Source: Tardiphaga sp.
GTDB lineage: Bacteria; Pseudomonadota; Alphaproteobacteria; Rhizobiales; Xanthobacteraceae
Assembly (NCBI GenBank): GCA_014377915.1
Contig: JACMOT010000278.1
Location: forward strand, 1 to 13,848
Direction of reading: 5' to 3'
Length of the DNA: 13,848 nt
This document shows, piece by piece, positions 6,638-13,848 of this stretch; positions within the stretch are counted from its first letter, which is position 1, and the number at the start of each line of letters is the position of its first letter. The notes beneath the pieces are model-generated. The model was not told the origin of the DNA, did no database searches, and worked only from the letters and a program-made list of their open reading frames with translations. The translations under genes were made by a program, and so were the position numbers.

Positions 6638-7836
6638 GCAATTCTCCTGAGAAATTCGCCATCAGCGGCTTTTCGGGTGGTGCGTTCGACATGGGCACCC
6701 CACATTTCCAGTGCTTCTCTACGTTCGGCGAGGAAATCGTGGCGTTGATAGACGGCTGCAACACCAGAGATCGTGCCTGTTTGGTGGTTCAGAATTTTGT
6801 CGGCGACGTGTGGGGCGATGCCGAGCCTGGCCATGCCAGAGACGCAAGTTCGTCGCAGATCATGAAGTCGCCATCCGGTGACGCCGGAAAGCTCGTCGAT
6901 CTCTCGCTTGGCAGAACTGAAGTCCTGAAATGAGCTATCTCCCGACCGCGAGAAAACAAATTTACCTCGCTCGTTAACTCTGCTTAAAATCGCTATAACC
7001 GGGTCGGATAGATGTACTTCATGTGATTTTGCATTTTTCGTGCGGTCAGAAGAAAGCTTCCAAGTTCGCGTCTTCACATCGATCTCATCCCAGGTGCAGC
7101 GCGCCACCTCTTCGCGGCGTTGGCCAGTCAAGGCCAAGACCTCGACGATGTCGCCATAAGGGCCGCCAATCTGTCTCGCGGCCAGGATGATCCGGGCGAG
7201 TTCGCCATCGCTCAACACCCGATCCCTCGTCACCTGTTTCGCCGGAAGCGGCACACCGTTGGCGGGTGACCTGTCCAGCACGGCACGGCCTACGCACCAG
7301 CGAAAGAAGGTTTTGATCGCCTTCAGTGCCTTGTTGGCGCCGACTGGAGCCCCGCGTTGCTCGATGGCACTCACGACATCAATCACATCGCGTTTGCTGA
7401 TCTCATGAATACTTCGGCTACCCCATGCCGACCCGACCTCCCGGCGGAGCATCCGTGAAATCTCCGGTGCGGAACGATTTTGGGAAATGTGCTGCGCTAT
7501 AAAGGCCTCAAGCAGATCGTCAACCCGATCAGCGACCATTCTTCGCCGAGAGTCCTTCTTCTCTGCGGCGAGGTCGCGCCCGTCGAGTTTTGCGGCAAAC
7601 ACCTTATGAGCCGTAACGCGAGCCTGATTGAGGGTCACCCGGCCGTAGGGCCCGATGGTATATTTGCGCAACCGCGAACCGGCTCCCGCCGTGCGAAACA
7701 AGACGATAAAGACCTTGCGCCCCTTCGGGGTTACCTTGACGCCGAAACCGGGACACCCGACGTCCCAATAGACGACATCCTTGAGCAGAATGGGAAAGGC
7801 ATCGATCGCGCTCTTTGTCAGCTTTATTTGCGGCAT
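6634..7836 (-). CDS. Tyrosine-type site-specific integrase (DUF4102 N-terminus)
   Basis: This 400-residue recombinase belongs to the phage-type tyrosine integrases that insert genomic islands and prophages. The N-terminal domain (about 1-90, with YWDVGCPGFGVKVTPKGRK) is the arm-binding DUF4102 type, followed by a core-binding SAM-like domain (about 100-195). The catalytic domain has the full set: R240 in LTGQRREE, a Lys near 267-270, H325 and R328 in LHDLRRT, H351 in LNHQTG, and the nucleophile Y363. It therefore appears intact and able to recombine. A purine-rich GGGGGA lies just upstream of the ATG at 7836. It is transcribed leftward into the accessory region, so the element end is expected on its right, between about 7,840 and 7,980. 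No tRNA is visible there, so the attachment site is unknown. Confidence 0.95.
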   Translation of the reverse strand: MPQIKLTKSAIDAFPILLKDVVYWDVGCPGFGVKVTPKGRKVFIVLFRTAGAGSRLRKYTIGPYGRVTLNQARVTAHKVFAAKLDGRDLAAEKKDSRRRMVADRVDDLLEAFIAQHISQNRSAPEISRMLRREVGSAWGSRSIHEISKRDVIDVVSAIEQRGAPVGANKALKAIKTFFRWCVGRAVLDRSPANGVPLPAKQVTRDRVLSDGELARIILAARQIGGPYGDIVEVLALTGQRREEVARCTWDEIDVKTRTWKLSSDRTKNAKSHEVHLSDPVIAILSRVNERGKFVFSRSGDSSFQDFSSAKREIDELSGVTGWRLHDLRRTCVSGMARLGIAPHVADKILNHQTGTISGVAAVYQRHDFLAERREALEMWGAHVERTTRKAADGEFLRRIA

Positions 7837-7866
7837 CTGATCCCCCGACCGGTGCTGCTACCTCGA

Positions 7867-7945
7867 ACCTACATAGGTAGCACTGCATAGGTTATAATGG
7901 GTTCAAACGTGACCGTTTGTCTTAGTTGACGCAAGCAATATCAAC
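7867..7945. promoter_or_regulatory. Repeat-rich leader upstream of the integrase
   Basis: Several short repeats cluster here. CATAGGT occurs at 7872-7878 and 7886-7892. ACCTA and TAGGT form a small stem at 7867-7878. CAAACG and CGTTTG flank TGAC at 7904-7919. GTTGA and TCAAC flank 11 bases at 7925-7945. Such clusters are usual for integrase arm and core sites or for operators controlling int, but none can be identified as the attachment core from this window alone. Confidence 0.35.
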
Positions 7946-7985
7946 GCTGTATCCACTCCGAGGAAACAACTTCCATCAACATCCG

Positions 7986-8016
7986 CCCTTCTCCCGAGAA
8001 CACAAGGGGAGAGGGG
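7986..8016. repeat. Imperfect inverted repeat, CT/GA-rich hairpin
   Basis: The arm CCCTTCTCCC (7986-7995) pairs with GGGAGAGGGG (8007-8016), with one mismatch that is a wobble pair in RNA, around an 11-base loop. This resembles a short hairpin I recall as dispersed between genes in Bradyrhizobium-like genomes. It lies between the ompW terminator and the integrase leader. Confidence 0.45.
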
Positions 8017-8035
8017 AAGCAAGAAAACACAGCCA

Positions 8036-8064
8036 TAAAACGGGGCCGATTGGCATCGGCCCCG
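8036..8064 (-). terminator. Intrinsic terminator of the former ompW gene
   Basis: Read on the minus strand, the arm CGGGGCCGAT, loop GCCA and arm ATCGGCCCCG make a perfect 10-bp GC-rich stem followed by TTTTA. This is a textbook rho-independent terminator. It lies about 26 bases beyond the codon where OmpW should end, and now probably ends the lipoprotein transcript. Confidence 0.88.
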
Positions 8065-8287
8065 TGATCGCCGAATGCTGGCCGTCGATCCAAAACTTGT
8101 AGGTGATGCCGGTGCGGATCAGCCACGGATCAAGATTGACCTTGCCGGTAATCGCCGTGCCATTGGCCAGCGTGCCGTCCCAGTTCGGACGCAACCAGCG
8201 CTTCTTCAGGTCGACGTTCCAGCCCCAATGCTTGTCGATCAAGTAGTCGAAACCGGCCCGCACCACCGGCGCGACCGTCGGAGCGGC

Positions 8288-8554
8288 CTACGGACGACTC
8301 GGATTGTTCAGCATGTATTCGCCGAGGTTGCGCTGCGATCGATCGGCACGGGCGATGGCATTGCCTCGCTGAACGTCGCGGTTCTTCAGGCAATTGGCAT
8401 ATTCGGCGGAGCCAGCCACCGCTCCGGTGGCGCGGCAGGTCGCATCGTCATCATCGCCCAGACTCGAGACCGGAATATCGCTGCGCCGCGCGCAGGAGGC
8501 CAGCGCCAGCGCGGCCAGCAGCAGCGCGATCAAAGGGGTGGGGGTCGGTCGCAT
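8288..8554 (-). CDS. Small lipoprotein, function unknown
   Basis: This is an 88-residue protein with a clear lipoprotein signal: a hydrophobic core (LIALLLAALALAS) ending in the lipobox LASC with C21. Asp is not at position +2 after C21, so an outer-membrane location is likely. The mature part is short and polar, with an acidic DDDD patch and two further Cys (in ATCRATG and ANCLKN) that could form a disulfide in the periplasm. It resembles unnamed small lipoproteins I recall from Bradyrhizobium. AGGA lies six bases before the ATG. Its TAG stop is the only thing separating it from the in-frame ompW remnant, so the C-terminal residues may have been changed by the deletion that made this junction. 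Whether it is still functional is open. Confidence 0.8.
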   Translation of the reverse strand: MRPTPTPLIALLLAALALASCARRSDIPVSSLGDDDDATCRATGAVAGSAEYANCLKNRDVQRGNAIARADRSQRNLGEYMLNNPSRP

Positions 8555-8629
8555 GCGAAATCCTGGGCCAGTCGTCGATCGCGCCGTGTTTAGCGCGAAA
8601 TGCGGGAATTGTAAGGTGCATCCTGCCGC

Positions 8630-8672
8630 GTCATTCCGGGGCGCGAGGGCGCAGCCCGCGCCCCGGAACGAC
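8630..8672. repeat. GC-rich palindromic repeat (REP-like) after prpE
   Basis: TTCCGGGGCGCG (8634-8645) and its exact complement (8657-8668) flank an 11-base loop. With GTC/GAC at the ends the stem extends to 16 positions with one mismatch. It begins ten bases beyond the prpE stop codon (8682-8684). No T-run follows, so it is better seen as a dispersed palindrome that may also end or protect the prpE transcript. Very similar palindromes are, from memory, abundant in Bradyrhizobium and Rhodopseudomonas. Confidence 0.7.
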
Positions 8673-8681
8673 AGTATTTTG

Positions 8682-10592
8682 CTACACCCTGCCCTTCAGT
8701 GCCTCGCCGATCTCGTCAAAGACCTTGGCATCCTCGATGGTCGCCGGCATCGCCCATTCGTCGCCATCGGCGATCTTCTTGATGGTGCCGCGCAGGATTT
8801 TTCCGGAGCGCGTCTTGGGCAGCCGACCGACAGTGATCGCCAGCTTGAACGCGGCGACCGGGCCGAGCCGTTGCCGTACCAGCGCCACCACTTCCTTTTC
8901 GATCTCGGCAGGGCTCTTGGTGACGCCGGCCTTCAGCACCAGGAAACCGCACGGCACCTCCCCCTTGATGGCGTCCCTGACACCCAGTACCGCGCATTCG
9001 GCGACATCGGGATGGCTGGCGAGAATCTCCTCCATGCCGCCGGTGGAGAGCCGGTGCCCGGCGACGTTGATGATGTCGTCGGTGCGCCCCATCACAAAGA
9101 CGTAGCCATCCTCGTCGATATAGCCGGCGTCTGCGGTCTTGTAGTAGCCGGGGAATTCGTCGAAATAGGCTTGCTTGCAGCGCTCGTCCTGCTGCCACAG
9201 CGTCGGCAGGCAGCCCGGCGGCATCGGCAGCTTGATGACCAGCGATCCCATGGTGCCGGCGGGCAATGGCTTCGCGGCCTCGTCAACGACCTCGATCCGG
9301 TAGCCCGGCATCGGCACCGTCGGTGATCCGTGCTTGACCGGCAACTGGCCGAGGCCCACCGGATTGCCGGCGATGCACCAGCCGGTCTCGGTCTGCCACC
9401 AATGGTCGATCACCGGTACCCGCAATTGCTGTTCCGCCCACGCCACCGTCGGCGGATCGGCGCGCTCGCCGGCGAGAAACAGCGTGCGCATTTTCGACAG
9501 GTCGTAGGCGCCGAGCAGTTTTCCTTCCGGGTCTTCCTTGCGGATGGCACGCAGCGCGGTCGGCGCGGTGAAGAAGGCGACCGCCTTGTGTTCGGCGATC
9601 ACACGCCAGAATGCGCCGGCATCGGGCGTGCCGACCGGCTTGCCCTCATACATGATCGAGGTCGCGCCATGCAGCAGTGGCGCATAGATGATGTAGCTGT
9701 GGCCGACCACCCAGCCGATGTCGGAGCCACACCAGAACACTTCGCCCGGCTTGACGCCGTACAGATTCCACATCGACCATTTCAGCGCGACCAGATGGCC
9801 GCCATTGTCACGCACCACGCCCTTCGGCTTCCCGGTGGTCCCGGACGTATAGAGGATGTAGAGCGGATCGGTGGCCAGCACAGGCACGCAGGCCGCGGAT
9901 TTCTTCGCCGCGATCGCCTTGCCGCGCAATTCGGCCCAGTCGTGGTCGCGACCCTGCACGAGATCGCAGCCATGCTGCGGGCGCCGCAGAATGACGCAGG
10001 CGTCCGGCTTGAAGCTGGACAACGCGATCGCCTCGTCGAGCAGCGGCTTGTAGTGCACGAGTCGGCCGGGCTCGAGCCCGCAGCTGGCCGAGAAGATCAG
10101 TTTCGGCTGGGCGTCCTCGATGCGTGTAGCGAGTTCCTTCGCTGCGGAGCCACCGAACACCACCGAATGCACCGCGCCGATCCGCGCGCAGGCCAGCATG
10201 GCGATCATCGCTTCCGGTACCATCGGCATATAGAGGATGACGCGGTCGCCCTTGCCGACACCCAGATCCTGCATGATGGCGCCCAGCACCTGCGTCTCGT
10301 GCAGCATTTCCGCGTAAGTAAGTTTCGTCACCGCACCCGCCAGCGGCGAATCGTGGATCAGCGCAAGCTGGTCGGCGCGTCCGTTCACGACATGGCGATC
10401 GAGCGCGTTGTAGCAAGTATTGACGACCGCGCCGGCGAACCAGCGGCCATAGAGTCCCTGCGCGGGATCGAAGACCTTCGTTGCCGGCTCGATCCAGTCA
10501 ATCGCCCGCGCCGCCTCGGCCCAGAAGCCTTCCGGGTCGTTGAGCGAGCGGGCGTGTACCTCGCGATACCGGCTGCTGTTATGAACGGTCAT
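8682..10592 (-). CDS. prpE: Propionyl-CoA synthetase (acyl-CoA ligase)
   Basis: This cytoplasmic enzyme activates propionate to propionyl-CoA with ATP, through a propionyl-AMP intermediate. It is a full-length (636 residues) member of the acetyl/propionyl-CoA synthetase family. The phosphate-binding loop YTSGTTGKPKG lies at 248-258, DHWWQTETG at 396-404, the hinge region GRTDDIINVAGHRLS at 502-516, and the C-terminal TRSGKILRG at 594-602. K598 there is the catalytic Lys that is acetylated in relatives. SASCGLEPGR at about 168-177 is typical of the PrpE rather than the Acs branch, so propionate is the preferred call; acetate or other short acids may also be used. AAGGA lies eight bases before the ATG. 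It is downstream of the TAXI and TPR genes on the same strand, after a 79-base gap, so co-transcription is possible. No methylcitrate or methylmalonyl pathway gene is in view. Confidence 0.93.
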   Translation of the reverse strand: MTVHNSSRYREVHARSLNDPEGFWAEAARAIDWIEPATKVFDPAQGLYGRWFAGAVVNTCYNALDRHVVNGRADQLALIHDSPLAGAVTKLTYAEMLHETQVLGAIMQDLGVGKGDRVILYMPMVPEAMIAMLACARIGAVHSVVFGGSAAKELATRIEDAQPKLIFSASCGLEPGRLVHYKPLLDEAIALSSFKPDACVILRRPQHGCDLVQGRDHDWAELRGKAIAAKKSAACVPVLATDPLYILYTSGTTGKPKGVVRDNGGHLVALKWSMWNLYGVKPGEVFWCGSDIGWVVGHSYIIYAPLLHGATSIMYEGKPVGTPDAGAFWRVIAEHKAVAFFTAPTALRAIRKEDPEGKLLGAYDLSKMRTLFLAGERADPPTVAWAEQQLRVPVIDHWWQTETGWCIAGNPVGLGQLPVKHGSPTVPMPGYRIEVVDEAAKPLPAGTMGSLVIKLPMPPGCLPTLWQQDERCKQAYFDEFPGYYKTADAGYIDEDGYVFVMGRTDDIINVAGHRLSTGGMEEILASHPDVAECAVLGVRDAIKGEVPCGFLVLKAGVTKSPAEIEKEVVALVRQRLGPVAAFKLAITVGRLPKTRSGKILRGTIKKIADGDEWAMPATIEDAKVFDEIGEALKGRV

Positions 10593-10671
10593 GTTCGAGA
10601 TCCTTGGCGTCGCTCCCGTCCCGGTCGTGGCGCCGGGCTTGATGGCACAGCCATTGTCACGGGATGCCCGC

Positions 10672-11184
10672 TCATTTCAAGGGCGGCTTTAGTCGGCCCT
10701 TGAGCGCCATGTCGGCGCCGATCTGCTCAAGCTCGCGCGCCAGCGCCCTGTTGTTGGCGCGGGCAACCTCATGCTGCGGGTTGAGGCGGAGCGCAGCGGT
10801 GAAATCGGCCACGGCGCGCGGCCGGTCACCCTTGCGGCGGTGAAGCTCGCCGCGGGCATTGAACAGGTCAGCGCCGGGATCGAGTTTCAGTGCGACGTCG
10901 TCATCGGCGATGGCATGGTCGATCTGGTCGCGACGGGCAAAGGCGGCGCCGCGCGCCACCAGCGCTTTGGCGCGGTCCGCGTGCAACGTCTTGCAATTGT
11001 CGATCAGCGCGCCGCAGCGGGCGATGACGCGGTCGTCGTCAGCCTCCGCGATGGCGGTGGCGCAGGGCGCAACATCGACGGCAGGCTCGGCGGCAGCGTC
11101 GTTGGTGGCCGCCGACGCGGACATCGTCGACGCGAACAGCGCCGCGGCGGCGATGCCACGCCCAATAGATCGCGCTTGTCTCAC
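10672..11184 (-). CDS. Periplasmic TPR protein
   Basis: This 170-residue protein carries an N-terminal export signal (about 1-26, cleaved near SASA-A) and two tetratricopeptide repeats at roughly 70-103 and 104-137, recognisable by RGAAFARRDQIDHAIADDD and ARGELHRRKGDRPRAVADF. TPR helices act as protein-binding scaffolds. Two Cys (C57 and C64) in the segment before the repeats could form a disulfide. The GTG start overlaps the TAXI stop codon by four bases (11181-11184), so the two are translated together. That suggests it may assist the binding protein or sense its state in the periplasm, but no such role is established and its partner cannot be read from sequence. Confidence 0.85.
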   Translation of the reverse strand: MRQARSIGRGIAAAALFASTMSASAATNDAAAEPAVDVAPCATAIAEADDDRVIARCGALIDNCKTLHADRAKALVARGAAFARRDQIDHAIADDDVALKLDPGADLFNARGELHRRKGDRPRAVADFTAALRLNPQHEVARANNRALARELEQIGADMALKGRLKPPLK

Positions 11185-12122
11185 TTCATCAAGCCCTTTT
11201 CCCGGTAATAGCGGATCGCGCCGGAGTGCAGCGGCACCGCGCAGGGATTTGCTGCGTTCGCGAGCTTGATCTCGCGGCCGGCGAGGTGCGCAATGGCCAG
11301 CTCGGGCAACGAGTCGAACACCATTTTCGTCATCTGATAGGCCAGTTCGTCGGAGACCGCGGAGCTCGTCACCAGATAGTTCATCACCGAAGCGGTCGGC
11401 ACCGCTTTATCCTGGCCGATATAGGTGCCGGCGGGAATCACGGCCGCGGTGAAAGGCGCGCCCATTTTTCGCACGACCCGCTTTGGCACCGGCACCATGG
11501 TGATCTCGATGGCTTCGCTAAGTTCGCGCAGCGAGGCGACACCGGGCCCCGCCGATTGCACCGTGGCATCGAGCTGCTGTTTGATCATCAATTCGATCGA
11601 CTCGGCGAAAGACTTGTCCAGCACCCGGCGCACGTCGAGCGGGCCGAGATCCGCGGCGACCAGAATGGCGCGGGCATTGAGCTCGGTGCCGGATCTGGCC
11701 GCGCCCACCGACAGCGTCTTGCCCTTGAGGCCGGCCAGCGTGCGGATGCCGCTCGCTTTGGTGGCGACGATCTGGACCAGGCTGGGATAGATCGCACCGA
11801 TCACGCGCAACCGGTTCAGCCTGCCGGAGAAGCCGGCCTCGGCATTGCCGTTCCAGGCATCCTGCAGCGCGTCGCCAAGCGCGAAGCCGAGCTGAGCGTC
11901 GCCCTGCTGCAGCCGAGCCAGGTTCTCCACCGAGCCATCGGTGGTCTGCACCTGCACCTGGCTATCGGGAATATCGGCGTAGATCTTCGCGATGGTGACA
12001 CCGAGCGGATAGTACACGCCGGACATGCCACCGGTCAGCACCGTGATCGGCTGCTGCGCCTGCGCGGACGACGCCAGCACAGCAATCATTCCCCATGCCG
12101 CTGCGACGCGCCGCGCGTTCAC
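11181..12122 (-). CDS. TAXI-family TRAP transporter solute-binding protein
   Basis: This periplasmic protein captures a substrate, usually a carboxylate or amino acid, and hands it to a TRAP permease. It has a signal peptide (about 1-22, ending AQA before QQPITVLTGG) and the TAXI hallmark GGMSGVYYPLG right after it. Further family segments are VENLARLQQGDAQLGFALGDAL, GLKGKTLSVGAARSGTELNARAIL and the C-terminal IRYYREKGL. At 313 residues it has the normal family length. The start is GTG at 12122, with GGAG six bases upstream. A DctQM-type permease gene is divergent, 204 bases away. Usually the two are on one strand, so this split layout is less common. The ligand is unknown. Confidence 0.92.
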   Translation of the reverse strand: MNARRVAAAWGMIAVLASSAQAQQPITVLTGGMSGVYYPLGVTIAKIYADIPDSQVQVQTTDGSVENLARLQQGDAQLGFALGDALQDAWNGNAEAGFSGRLNRLRVIGAIYPSLVQIVATKASGIRTLAGLKGKTLSVGAARSGTELNARAILVAADLGPLDVRRVLDKSFAESIELMIKQQLDATVQSAGPGVASLRELSEAIEITMVPVPKRVVRKMGAPFTAAVIPAGTYIGQDKAVPTASVMNYLVTSSAVSDELAYQMTKMVFDSLPELAIAHLAGREIKLANAANPCAVPLHSGAIRYYREKGLMK

Positions 12123-12326
12123 GTGCCTCTCCCCGGTTCAAGTTGCGGGCAACGTGGACAAGTGTGGCGGCCCGGTCAAGCCGCCGGACGCCCACGACGA
12201 ACCGGCGCGCGACGAAAGTTTCGGCGGCAAGCCCTTGCAACCGCCGGGCAAACCGGCATGAATGCGCGCACTGCAAAAAAATAACAGCCGGCCAACTCGG
12301 CGGCGGGACATTTCCCGGGGGGATCG
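12123..12326. promoter_or_regulatory. Divergent promoter region, TAXI gene and TRAP permease
   Basis: Both starts face away from this 204-base region, so it should carry promoters for both transcripts and could allow joint control of the two transporter parts. The sequence is GC-rich apart from a run of seven A at 12275-12281. I could not assign -35 and -10 boxes or an operator with confidence. Confidence 0.45.
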
Positions 12327-13848
12327 ATGGCGGACGAGAAATCCAACGAGAACGATGAAACCGTTGCGGTTTCCAACGAGGCACTCCTGAAGGCGGAAGC
12401 CTATATCGAGGCCGATGAGGGGGCGACCAATCGGCTGTTCGGCTGGGCCGGGAAAATTTCCACCGCGATCGCCGTGGTGATGAGCATTTTCCATTTGTAT
12501 GCTGCCTACGCCATCGTGCCGACCCAGGAGCTGCGCTACATCCACGTCGCGTTCACGCTGGTGCTGAGCTTCCTGCTGTTCCCGCTGGCCACCAGATTCC
12601 GCAACCGGGTGCGCTGGTGGGACATCGTGCCGGGCATCGTCGCCGTCGGCACCATCGTCTATGCGCTATGGGGCGGCGATGACTTCACCGACCGCGCCAC
12701 CGTGCCGGAGCACATGGATGTCGTGGTCGGCATCGTCTTCATCATGCTGCTGCTGGAAGCTACCCGCCGTACCACCGGGCTGATCATGCCGGTGGTGTCG
12801 CTGTTCTTCGTTGCCTACGCCATGCTCGGGCCGCATCTGCCCGCGCCATGGACCCATCGCGGCTACGACCTGCCGCGGCTGGTCGGCCACCTTTTCATCA
12901 CGCTGGAGGGCATTTTCGGCGTCGCGGTCGACGTCTCGGCGACGCTGATCATCCTGTTCACCATCTACGGCGCGTTCCTGGCGCAGTCCGGCGCCGGGAA
13001 ATTCTTCATCGACTTCTCGCTGGCGCTGATGGGCAACAAGCCGAACGCCGCCGGCCGCACCGTGGTGCTGTCGTCGTTCCTGCTCGGCGGCCCGTCCGGC
13101 TCCGGCGTGGCGACCACGGTGATGATCGGAACCGTGGCCTATCCGATGCTGAAGAAGGCCGGATTTGAAAAAAATGCCGCGGGCGGACTGCTCGCCGCCG
13201 GCGGACTAGGTGCCATCCTGTCGCCGCCGGTGCTCGGCGCCGCGGCGTTCCTGATCGCCGAATTCCTCAAGATCAGCTATCTCGACGTGATCTGGATGGC
13301 GACCATCCCGACCTGCCTTTATTACCTGTCGTTGCTGATCATGGTGGAGATCGACGCCAAGCGTTTCGGCGCCCATGACGTCAACTTCAAGCCGGAGATG
13401 ACCATCGGCCAGATGACGAGGCGCTACGGCTTCCACTTCATCTCGCTGATCGCGGTGGTGATCTTCATGCTGATCGGCTATTCGCCGTCGCTGTCGGTGT
13501 TCTATGCCACCGCCGTCACCTTTGCGCTGAGCTTCCTGCGCAGGGAAACCGCGCTGGTGCCGCGAAAACTGGTGAAGGCGCTGGCCGACGGCTCGATCGG
13601 CGCGCTCAACGCCGCCACCACCTGCGCCTGCGCCGGCATCGTGGTCGGCGTGGTGACGCTGACCGGGCCCGGACTGAAATTCTCCTCGATCGTGATCGCC
13701 TATGCCGGCGGCAGCCTGCTGCTGACGGCAATCTACACCGCGCTGATCGTCTGGGTGATCGGCCTCGCGGTCCCGGGCACGGCCCCCTACATCACCTGCG
13801 CGGTGATCCGCGCCCCGGCTCTGGTCAAGCACGGCGGGCCCGACTACG
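12327..13848 (+). CDS. Fused TRAP transporter permease, DctQ+DctM type (3' end outside window)
   Basis: The frame is open from ATG 12327 to the window end, giving 507 visible residues. It is the membrane part of a TRAP transporter in which the small (DctQ-like) and large (DctM-like) subunits are fused, as is usual for TAXI systems. It drives solute uptake with a sodium or proton gradient. An acidic N-terminus of about 40 residues precedes the DctQ-like membrane segments. The DctM part is shown by LLGGPSGSGVATTVMIGTVAYPML (around 252-275), LSPPVLGAAAFLIAEFL (around 298-314) and CACAGIVVGVVTLTG (around 433-447). GGGGGG lies four bases before the ATG. Its natural partner is the TAXI protein encoded divergently. 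The last 30 or so residues (GLAVPGTAPYITCAVIRAPAL) differ from what I expect at a conserved site. Confidence 0.93.
   Translation, partial: MADEKSNENDETVAVSNEALLKAEAYIEADEGATNRLFGWAGKISTAIAVVMSIFHLYAAYAIVPTQELRYIHVAFTLVLSFLLFPLATRFRNRVRWWDIVPGIVAVGTIVYALWGGDDFTDRATVPEHMDVVVGIVFIMLLLEATRRTTGLIMPVVSLFFVAYAMLGPHLPAPWTHRGYDLPRLVGHLFITLEGIFGVAVDVSATLIILFTIYGAFLAQSGAGKFFIDFSLALMGNKPNAAGRTVVLSSFLLGGPSGSGVATTVMIGTVAYPMLKKAGFEKNAAGGLLAAGGLGAILSPPVLGAAAFLIAEFLKISYLDVIWMATIPTCLYYLSLLIMVEIDAKRFGAHDVNFKPEMTIGQMTRRYGFHFISLIAVVIFMLIGYSPSLSVFYATAVTFALSFLRRETALVPRKLVKALADGSIGALNAATTCACAGIVVGVVTLTGPGLKFSSIVIAYAGGSLLLTAIYTALIVWVIGLAVPGTAPYITCAVIRAPALVKHGGPDY

Larger units (their letters stand above)
7976..8287 (-). 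pseudogene. ompW remnant: 5'-truncated, stop codon lost
   Basis: About 65 codons of an OmpW-family outer-membrane beta-barrel protein are preserved. The residues GFDYLIDKHWGWNVDLKK, WLRPNWD, KVNLDPWLI and the closing GITYKF match the last strands of the family. Intact OmpW proteins are usually over 200 residues, so roughly the first two thirds or more is missing. The final Phe codon (8093-8095) is normally followed by a stop. Here it is followed by TGG, and the frame continues through the terminator to a TGA at 7976-7978. The upstream end abuts the TAG of the lipoprotein gene, in the same frame. A deletion joining the two genes explains this best. An internal GTG near 8266 could start a short peptide, but it would lack a signal sequence and could not form a barrel. 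Confidence 0.75.

Noticed and set aside
7840..7980. tRNA gene fragment as integrase target
   Set aside because: I looked for a T-arm and acceptor-like 3' end next to the integrase and found none.
8394..11208. Long plus-strand open frames opposite prpE and the TPR gene (for example 8394-9326 and 9330-10703)
   Set aside because: They are antisense to well-supported genes, rich in Arg, His, Gly and Asp as expected for GC-rich shadow frames, and show no family motif.
11226..12284. A 352-codon plus-strand frame opposite the TAXI gene
   Set aside because: It mirrors a confident TAXI coding sequence and its composition is typical of an antisense shadow.
13206..13832. A 208-codon minus-strand frame at the right end
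   Set aside because: It lies antisense to the TRAP permease, which matches its family over the whole stretch.
1..13848. CRISPR arrays, rRNA genes and complete insertion sequences
   Set aside because: No regularly spaced repeats, rRNA-like stretches or transposase genes are visible.

Overview
The window looks like a piece of an alphaproteobacterial chromosome, most likely from the Bradyrhizobium/Rhodopseudomonas/Afipia group. That placement rests on the GC-rich codon use of the right half, the TAXI/TRAP transporter genes, and a GC-rich palindrome of a kind I recall as common in those genomes. No rRNA, tRNA or CRISPR is visible, so it is an inference.

The window has two unlike halves. The left part (1 to about 7,900) is visibly less GC-rich and reads as accessory DNA. 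It starts with the 3' end of a sulfide:quinone oxidoreductase gene, followed by a poorly coding stretch with a doubtful small membrane ORF and a perfect 14-bp hairpin. Next comes a small Cys-rich GDCCVxC protein on the minus strand, divergent from dsbD. The genes dsbD and a DsbA-family oxidoreductase form a tight plus-strand pair. A YeeE/YedE-type transporter follows after about 400 bases without a convincing gene. On the minus strand, a tyrosine recombinase and a 230-aa unknown protein overlap by 4 bases. I read this part as one end of an integrative element whose cargo handles inorganic sulfur and protein thiols: sulfide oxidation, electron delivery to periplasmic disulfides, and uptake of a sulfur compound such as thiosulfate.

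The right part (about 7,980 to the end) looks like resident chromosome. On the minus strand, in transcription order, are a TAXI-family TRAP solute-binding protein, a TPR protein overlapping it by 4 bases, propionyl-CoA synthetase (prpE), a GC-rich palindromic repeat, a small lipoprotein, and a 5'-truncated ompW remnant with an intact intrinsic terminator. On the plus strand, divergent from the TAXI gene, a fused TRAP permease (DctQ+DctM type) runs off the window end. The TAXI protein and fused permease probably form one carboxylate uptake system, and prpE could activate an imported or internally produced short-chain acid.

The points most worth a second look are the Cys-rich protein divergent from dsbD, the unknown gene coupled to the integrase, and the lipoprotein/ompW junction next to the presumed element boundary, where only an in-frame TAG separates the two reading frames.
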